Source of the DNA: Camarhynchus parvulus
Taxonomy: Eukaryota; Chordata; Aves; Passeriformes; Thraupidae
Direction of reading: 5' to 3'
Assembly: GCF_901933205.1 (NCBI RefSeq)
Contig: NC_044572.1
Span: forward strand, 64,892,465-64,956,464
Length of the DNA: 64,000 bases
The translations under genes and the position numbers were made by a program. Below the pieces are notes generated by a model. That model was not told the origin of the DNA. It made no database searches and saw nothing but the letters and a program-made list of their open reading frames with translations. Below are positions 14,101 to 23,100 of this stretch, piece by piece (position 1 is the first letter of the stretch; each line of letters begins with the position of its first letter).

Positions 14101-17100
14101 TACAAATGAAATAAAATCAAATCAAGCTTCTTTCTCATGGAAGGTTTTATTTGCCTCTCTCTCTCAGAGCAGTGTAGTTCCCAATTTAAATGATTTAGGG
14201 GCACTTCCATTGTTTCTGCCCAAGTGTACCTCTGAGAACACTCTTGTGGAATTGAAACTCTCTGGCAATGCTTCGTCTCAACCATTTTTTTGCCCGCTGG
14301 GAAATGCCGATTCACAAAAACTGAAATTGATGACAGGGAAGGATCTGTTCTGAGAAATGTCTTAAAGGAAGGGAAGCAAGAAGTCATGGAAATACCCTGT
14401 TACAACAATTCCCAAATGAAGCTTTCTCCCTAATCTAGAAATTCAATGTAGGAGGGAAGAAATAACAGAAAAAAGATGAAGCACCTGAAAAGAATTAAAA
14501 TTATTTGTATGAACTGAACCAAACTGGCTTTTGATTGTGAGCCTTTAGGATTTCATGTCATTCACAGCAAGACACAATCTGCCCTATCTTAACACCTCAT
14601 CCTTTTTCTTTCTTTCCTCTCCTCTGCCAAACTTGCCCTAAACTTGGGCTTCTGTCTTTGAAAAGAGACAGTCATAGTATTAGCAGCACAGAAAGCAGGC
14701 ACTGGTTTGCAGTTGGTTCTTCATGTGATGACCTTTTTAAAGTGGGGAGACTAGACAGGCTGGGGTGGCCAAAGCAAGATACTCTTTTTTATCGTGGACA
14801 AGAGACACAAATGCTGAGGTGCTGAGTTTTGCCACATACTTTTCATTTATCAAAACTGCAGCTCAGACTTAATCACAGTTTTCCAGAGAATACTTTAGCA
14901 GACACTCATATTTCTCCACTAAAACTTATCACACAATAACTGGGGTGGATTCTTTTTCTGTAAGACCCATCCATAGACATTATTTCAGAGTTCATGCCTC
15001 TTCTATTACCAGTCCTGTAACACATCAGCTTTTTAGCTCTATTGGCCAATGCATGCAAAAATGATGATGTCTCTGTCTGCCTGAATACGAGTAATTTTCA
15101 TGGAGATGACATGACACTGGTAAATCTCTTCTCAAGAATGTTGGACAACTATCGTCTTCATACTCCTCTTTAAATGCTGGTAATTTAATAGTAATGGTAT
15201 CATTTGCTCATCTCTCTTGTTCTCTTCCTCTCCTCTCAAAAATGGGGCATTCTCAGAAGTGTTGGTTTGACTGTCTTTAATTACATTTTGTGAGCAAGAA
15301 TGACTCTTACCAGAATCTTGGAAATACCCCTTCCCAGTCAGCCTTGCAGTTCAAGGCCAGCCTGTTCCACTGAAGCAAGCAGAAATGTTGCTCATAACAC
15401 AACTGGCAGCAAGCCCTAGAGCTGATGTGAGAGAGAGCAGGATCATGTCACGAAAACATCATAAAAATAAAAAAAAAAATACCCAGTCAAATCTTGACAG
15501 TGACAAAGCTGTTGAGATTTTTTTTGTGTGTTTTGTACAGCTCATTTAGTAAGATCTGGAGATACAGACCTTTTTATCTGCATTTAGTTTGCAATCATGA
15601 ACATCAGTGAGAAAAAATTCAACACTATCATCTAAAGCTACAGCTAGTGCAAGTTCAGCACTATTCCACCACACTTCGTAGAGCCCTGTCATTTTATACT
15701 AATCAGAGCTTAGAACATTTGTGTAACTCCACAGATTTATTTTTTTTAATTGTTTGGAAAGACTATAAACCTGTGCTTCAGATTTAGGAAAAAAACAAAA
15801 CTTAAAAATACTGTAATGACGCTGCTTTTGTGTACTGATTAATGGAAGAAGTCCTACCAGAAGTTAAAAATTCAGAATTAGGCTAGTTGCAAAGCAGTTG
15901 GTTATACCCTTTTCACCAGCAGTGAGGGTTTAAATCCAGGCCAGCTTGTGATGTCACATTTTTTATCTTAAATTTGTTTTACAACTTGTCCTCTATATCT
16001 TCAAGACTCACAAGCCAAAACTCGTGTAATTCTTGTTGAAATAATACAGCCTCAAAATTGTAACGCCCATTTTCCTTACATGCTGTTATGACAGTACCAC
16101 AGGGGCATTTTTTAAGAGTGGGCATCCACTGGTGAGGCACTTCATAGGCACATTTAAAAGTTTCTGTTTAAATGCCTGAGCCTGAAGAGTTAAGCATTTT
16201 TTACACACCATGAGTAAGTGACATCTGGACCTGCTTTGGGTTTTGAGAGCATTAACAGCAGAATCTTCATAGGTGTAGTTCTTGGACAGCACATGGAGAT
16301 CGTGTAGGAGAAAATAAGCAGGTTTTTTAAAGATAAAAGCAGCATCAAGAAATAAACGAGCTCTGTACCCGGGTAGTGTTTGTCATGTGTCCTTATCTTC
16401 ACACATCTGAGTATTCTAAGAAATCTCAGTGGTGAACGCCCCCTCAGAAACAGGCAGAGGTGTCACAACACGCCTTGGTGCCGCGGTCCTTCTTGCCGCG
16501 TGCTACAGCTGATAACTCGCTCAGCCCAGAAAATCGATACAGCCATTTCTGTCAATTTCCTATTGCCTTGCAGACACATTTGGGTCTTAGCACTAGAAAC
16601 AACTCATAGCTGGGCTACAAGTCCAATGCATCAGAAAAAAATGCCTCCACAGACTTCCTTTCCTCCATCCTCTTCCAACTTGTGAGACTTGATCAAAGCT
16701 CTCCAACAGCTCAGTCTTGGCAGAAAATACTACACCAGAACATTTTATAGTGGCCCAATGTTCTTACATTATTTGGATTAAAATAAAGTGCTACGAGTTC
16801 ATGATCTTAAGACCTGTAGCAAATTACAAACCCAAATAGTGATAAGAGTATCCTTAGCACATGTGAAACTCCAACCTTTACTCGTTGGCAGCAGGGAAAT
16901 ACACTGTCATTGTATAGAGAAAATAAGTAAGTAAAAACATGATTGCCTGTTTTTTTCAGAGCAGGCAACAGAAAGTGATATGGTAGGTATTACTGTCAGG
17001 AAATTTATTATCAGTCGCTGGAAATCCTGATGCAGGTTGCAGAATACATGAGTGGAAACTCTGTGTGCTTTCTGTAAAAATGACAGTTTTAGCCAGCTAG

Positions 17101-20100
17101 CCAGGTTGTTTCAAATACCTAAATTACCTGTGTGCTTTTCAACCCAGCCTTCCTGCAGTTCAACTTAACCACTGAAACTTCCCCAAGGGGAAAAAAATTG
17201 CAAAACATTTAAAGAGACACACATGGCTTCCTAAGTACATGCAGCAGAACAGAAAGAAGGGCTAAGAAGTGGTTCACTACCTGATCTGACATAATTCAAT
17301 GGCTTCTGTCACTGCCTTGCAAAAGGCTAGGACTTCAAGCGAATAGGGAGTTCTTTTCCCCTTAATTCTCTCTGATATTTCCCTGTATTCTCTTTGTTTG
17401 TTTTATGCTTGTTCCAAGCCTAAGAGAGCCCAGGTGGCTGTTACATATCCACTTAAGGGGATCAGCAACAGAATTTCAACAATTCGATCTTCATGTTAAA
17501 TCTAAAGAAATAATTTACAACAGTAAACAGACATGACTTTTTTTTTTCATTTCCTTACACTTTGATTCATTTTTCCCACACCCAGGCTTTATGCAGCCCC
17601 CTTTTATGCACCACCACCTGGGCAGAACTCTTCCCAGGGTAAGCAGTGGATTGCAGCAGCTCATCAGCTGCTGAGCCTTGCCCGTGGGGTGAAATAGAGG
17701 AGAGGACAGCATCATGGGGCGAAATATGTTTTAATACAGTTATTTGTCTCAATTTAAAATATATGCCACTTCTTTCCCACCTTTAAAAAGCACTATTTAA
17801 AATCTATTTTAAAAGCAGTCAGCAGGCATCAGTGGGCTCTTGGGGTTGAGAGACCATACTAGGAAATACCAGGCTGCCCTTTTAGTTCCCCTCTGCCTGT
17901 GATTTGGGTGAGTCAAGGTGTTGCAGAGATGCAGTGTACCTCTGATCAGTTCTGTCACCTGTAAAACTCCCTTGTTTCCCATCATTCTGCGTATCAGGAA
18001 CTGCAGTTCATGAGAACAGGCCAAATTCTACCCTCATAGTGCTGCTATAAACTCAGAGTAATTTTGTTTGCTTCAGTAGGTTTATTTGCTCTTTGTCCTT
18101 GTGAAACAATGTAAACTACAGTGTTGTGTGTCTGCTGTAAGCACGAGAATGAGAATGGTCTTCTTGTTGCTGTAGTTAGGAATGTTCTCTGTTGCAGCCT
18201 ACCATGCCGTTTAATCCTGGAAGAAATAGAATGTTGGTTTTTTCCCCCCCTATATTTAGGAAAGCGGGATTTAATGAACCACAGGACTGGATGTTTTGTA
18301 AAGTACATGCACATTCAGCTCTTTTTTCTTGGTTAGGGACATGCCATTGGCATGGAACAGGCCCAAGTAATTGCTTTTAGAAGAGCGTGGTCTTCAGAAA
18401 GAACAGAACAAACTTTCTGCTCAGTTGTCTTTGTTTTGCAGTACTGAAAGTTTGAAGGCTCATTACATGTTTCACCAGAGCCAAAGCTGGTCCCTGTTAG
18501 CTGCTCTGCACGGATTAAGTGGTTAACAATGTTTTGAGAGTGTTGTTGGGCTAGATAGTTTGTGGGAACACCATCTGTTTCCTTTAACACGTAAACAGGG
18601 AAAATTGCTTGTTTGAAATGCAGGATTATTTTTTTATACTTGAGTGACCACAGGCATTCTTGAAAGAGAAGAGGTAAAAGGGAAAATAATCCTTATGAGG
18701 TATGAAGTGCAATGGCATTTGTTAGAAAATAAATTTGTGAGTGTCAGATGGGGCTGCTATCCCTGTTGTAGAAGTGGCTAATGTGGAAAATTTCCTTTGC
18801 AGTCACCTCCTTCCTTCTGAATTCATCTTCAAAATAAGGCTACCATCAAAAATAAAACCATAAAAAATTGTTCAGTAATGCATTGGGCTGAGCATCCCAT
18901 TCACAAGCAGCAAGTTAATTTAATATATTTATGGGTAAATATCCAGAATTAAAAGTTACTTCTGACTGGGTTTGTTGTCTTCCATACTTCATCTGCCCAG
19001 CTACACCTCTCTTCCTCAGACAGAAGAAGCAGCGCAACCCCATGTCCTCATGACCCCATGTGAGGTCATGAGAGTAAGAACAAATGCCCCACATTTTCCC
19101 TTTGTCAAGTAGTGTGGGCATTCTTTTAATTACTGTTACAAAATGTTTACTCAAGATAAGCTTTGGTCATGAGCTTCTTCTGTTCTGAATTGACCAGGAG
19201 TAAGCAGTCCAGCTTAAGGAAAAGCATTGGAAGGAAAGAGGGGTGGAGGTACAACAGGAAATATTCTTGTACTTGGTACAGATGAGATTATCATCCACAG
19301 GAGATTCTGCTGTGAAATTGTTCATAACGTGTTGTTACTGGGTAATAATCCTCCACACAGGAAAATATACCCAAGTCACTGGGAGAAAAAAGCTGTCTTT
19401 CATGTTATCAGCAAACCTTGGTTGTTGCTGGGTATCTTAAAATCATATTTTCTGCTTTTCATATGATTTGTTGGAAAGCCTAAATAGGAGCAGACATAAA
19501 AGCATCTCATGCATTTTTATTTGGAAAATAAATGCCACCATAAGTAGAGTGCACTGCTAGCCACAGCCCTGCAGACACCTCAGGTCTTCTGTCCACAGAT
19601 GCACTTGCAGGCAGACTTTACTCATGAATACCCAGAATCAAGCATTTTGCACTTTAACCTCTCACTTTCTTTGACAGCAGTTAGACACACCCCGAGCACA
19701 TTTTTGTTTCAATCAAATAAAGGAGTGACAATGCTTGACCACTGCTTCAGGTCTGGGAAAGAGCAAAAGTGCCTAGATGATATAAAAAGTGCTGCAGTGC
19801 TGAGTGAAACTGGTTTCCTTTGTGTGGTCCATCTAGCTTTAGTGTAACTTTTTAGGATTGTATCAGTACAGTAAATAAAACCAGCATCCTTGTAGTACTG
19901 TACATCTTTCATATGGCATCTGGTATGTCAGGATTTTTTGAAAAGTGGGAAAGGCCTCTAAAGATGGGCTACCACAGTAACTGCAGCTGCATAAAACTCC
20001 TTTGTGCAGAGAGAGGGAGAATTTCTCGGCAAGTACTGGGCATGACCAGCTTCTCTTCCATGCATGTTCCAGGCTCCATGGTGCAAGGCTATAATCTGTT

Positions 20101-23100
20101 TTGTGACCAGTGATTCTTGTTACAAAACCAAAATACCATGTTTACCTGTGAGAAGAATAAGTAGTTTTACTTGTGTGTGCTTAGGGACATGGCTTAGTGG
20201 TGGACTTGGCAGTGCTAGGTTTATGGTTGGACCCGCTGATCCTAAAGGTCTTTTCCAGCCTTCTGCGATTCTGTGCCTTATTACCTGTGCTGCTTGGATC
20301 AACTCCCTTGTTTGTATTAGAGGCCTGTGACTTTGTTCATGGAGATCAATTCTCTAAGCAAGAAGAGTGGTGGTGGTGTCTTTTATCACAGAATCACAGA
20401 ATGAATGAGGTTGGAAAAGACCTTTGAAATCATTAAGTCCAACCTGTGACCTAACACCTCCTCATCAACTAAACCATAGCACTGAGTGCCGCATCCAGTC
20501 TTTTTTTAAAAATGTCCAGGGACAGTGACTCCAGCACTTCCTTGGGCAGACCAGTGCCCAATCACTCTTCCAGTGAAGAATTTTTTTCTAACATCTAATC
20601 TAAACTTCCCCTGGCACAGCTTAAGATTGTGTCCTCTTGTTCTGTCAGTCATTGCCTGGGAGAAGAGATCAGCCCCCAGCTGGCTACAGCCATCTTTCAG
20701 GAGCTGTAGAGAGTGATAAGGTCTCCCCTGAGCCTCGTTTTATCCTGAAGCAGTTCAGTCATTCAGCTTCTGGTGTAGAATAAAACTGAACAAGTGGGTA
20801 TAAAAATTTCACACTGAGCAACAAATATCTGTCTTTTTGGAGCCTGACACATCCTGAGTCCTGCATTGTCCATCTAGGCAGCGAGCAGCAGGTGAAGCAT
20901 TTTTATGTAAAGAACTTCCAAAGCCTCAACTCACACTCAGTTCTCCAGGATGTTGTGCTATGGAGCACAGTAACACATGGAGTCCTGCTGGAGTAGCTGG
21001 GAAATACCTCTACTCCCAGAGACTAAACACAGTATTTTAAGCCTCTGACAAGGAGTGGGGACACTCACAGCTAGTAGGATCAGCCCTGATCTCAGTGAGT
21101 GGGTGGTGCAGCCATCACCTCGTGTGGTCTGTGCTAATGGGAGGTCAGTGGGGAGAAAGGACAGAGCTCTCAGACCTGCACAGAATCTGTGCTTGGCAAA
21201 TAGAAGACAGTGTAGAGCACTAGCAAACAGTCATGTCAGGGCTGGTCTGGAAAGAAAAAATGCTGCATTTGCAGCTACTAACACTCATTTAAAGTGTTCG
21301 GCTCTCAGAAGGGTATGCAGACTGGTGTTACTAACATCGCCAATGATGCATGAATGTTAACAGGATTGGATTGTTACAGAGAGAACATCCTCAGAGACTT
21401 AACATTTCTTCTTTTTCCTTTACCCACAGGTAATAACACCAGTCAGGTCAGGACAAGGTTATGTTTATGAATTCCCTTCTAAGCACCAGAAGGATGCCTA
21501 CGATATCCCCCCCATTCGCCCTCTACAAGGGGTAAGTACCAATAAAAATGCCAATGGGGCTGACAGAGCACAAAAGGTGATGAATTTCTACCAGACTTTT
21601 ATAAGCAAGGCAAGTTCTCTCATTTCAGAGAGAAAATATGTTTTAATTAGATGCTGTGGCTTATTCACAGATCACAGACATATTTCAAAGTTTTATTTGA
21701 TGTTGACTAAGATTTGGCAGCACACCAAACGCAAAAGTCCCATTTGTTCTCTCTGTTTTGATGAAAGAGTATATCTAAACAGAATAAACTTGCTGCCTGG
21801 GAACATTTTTTTTTCCCTGTACTTTGTTGATGCATAGCTGACAGTAATTCACTCAGTAAGGGTAAAATTATCGCCTAGATGAACAGCTGCTATGCAGGGA
21901 GTTGTTTTCACCACCTATTGACTGCACCATGTCACTGAGCTTGAACTATATCTTTGTAATGGGGAGCACCCTTAGCAGTGAGTCCCCAGGACCACTCTCC
22001 ATTGTAGAGTGGATGCTGGCAGGACCTGGAACTCAACCCCTCTGAATGTAAGGGTGTGATCAGTTCTGGTCACATGTTCACCCCAAGAGATATCTGTGAT
22101 AGACTGATCTTGATTTACCTCTCAGGAGGGAAGTCAGCCTTGACTTCATCTCTCCAGCCTGCTGTCCACACCATTGCCCAGAGGAGACCTAGAAAAGTGC
22201 ATTTCCTCCTAACTGTCCAAAATTCTAGGCAAATCCAAGATGTTCTCCCATATGAAAAAAACCTGAAGAGCTCTGGTCACGTTCAAACTTCCTGAGAGGA
22301 AACACAGAAAATACGAGAATCCATCTAATAGCAGAGCTTTCTCTGAGGTGACTTGTTTCTGTAATCAATTTATTCTTTCTTCAGATATATGACATTCCCC
22401 CCACATCGGTTAAGGGGCCTGCACTTCCAGTTCCCATGGGAGAAGCAAAAGCCTTAGGAGTGTATGACATACCACCTGCCAAAGGGGTAAGCATTACTCT
22501 GTTTCCACAAGATCCTGTATTTTCATGTCTGGCCAAAGACATGTTATGACAAGGATTCATGTAGGATCCTGAAGGAGAAGGAGATTCAGTACTTCAAAAA
22601 CTTCCTTAGGTTTTTAAATTGTTAAAACTGGTGAAGTGAAGCACTGCGTCAAAATTAAGGTTATGAACTGTAAATTGATTAGACCTACATTATCTTTGTG
22701 GCAGCATGCTGCCTTTTTGGATTTTGCTGCTTATGGGAATTTGCATCGAGATGAATGATAAAAGTGAGATATTAAAACTGACTCTCAATCAAACTTATCA
22801 TAAGTATCTGACTCTGAAAGTCAATAGTAGATCTTCCATCCCAAATGGAAGATGATAAATACTTCACTATTCTAGTCAAAGGTTTCATGTTTTGTTTTTT
22901 GTGATTTAGGTCTATGCTGCACTTCCATCTGCATGCCAAGATGATACAGCCCTGAGGGAAAACTTCCAGGATTTTTCATCTTCAGTAGGCCACTGTGTAA
23001 GACCAGAAGGAGTATATGATATTCCTCCTTCCATCACCAAAGCAACTGGAAAAGAACTTAATAGATTTTCTCCTGAAAGCTTATTATTGCCAGGTGGAAT

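Larger units (their letters stand above)
8144..21429 (+). other. NEDD9: NEDD9 intron 2 (13.3 kb)
   Basis: A long AT-rich intron between the SH3 exon and exon 3. It contains a duplicated homeodomain-like palindrome (11504-11531), a possible MIR/CORE-SINE relic (~11333-11420), a CCAAT palindrome with an octamer-like neighbour (15041-15060), a 9-bp-stem hairpin (19047-19072) and two CR1 tails in opposite orientation (20183-20275 and 20386-20770). No coding exon is seen. Confidence 0.85.

Noticed and set aside
15890..15945. tRNA-like segment (ggtttaaatcc resembling a B box)
   Set aside because: No A box, acceptor stem or cloverleaf could be built around it. It may be a decayed tRNA-derived SINE, but support is too thin.
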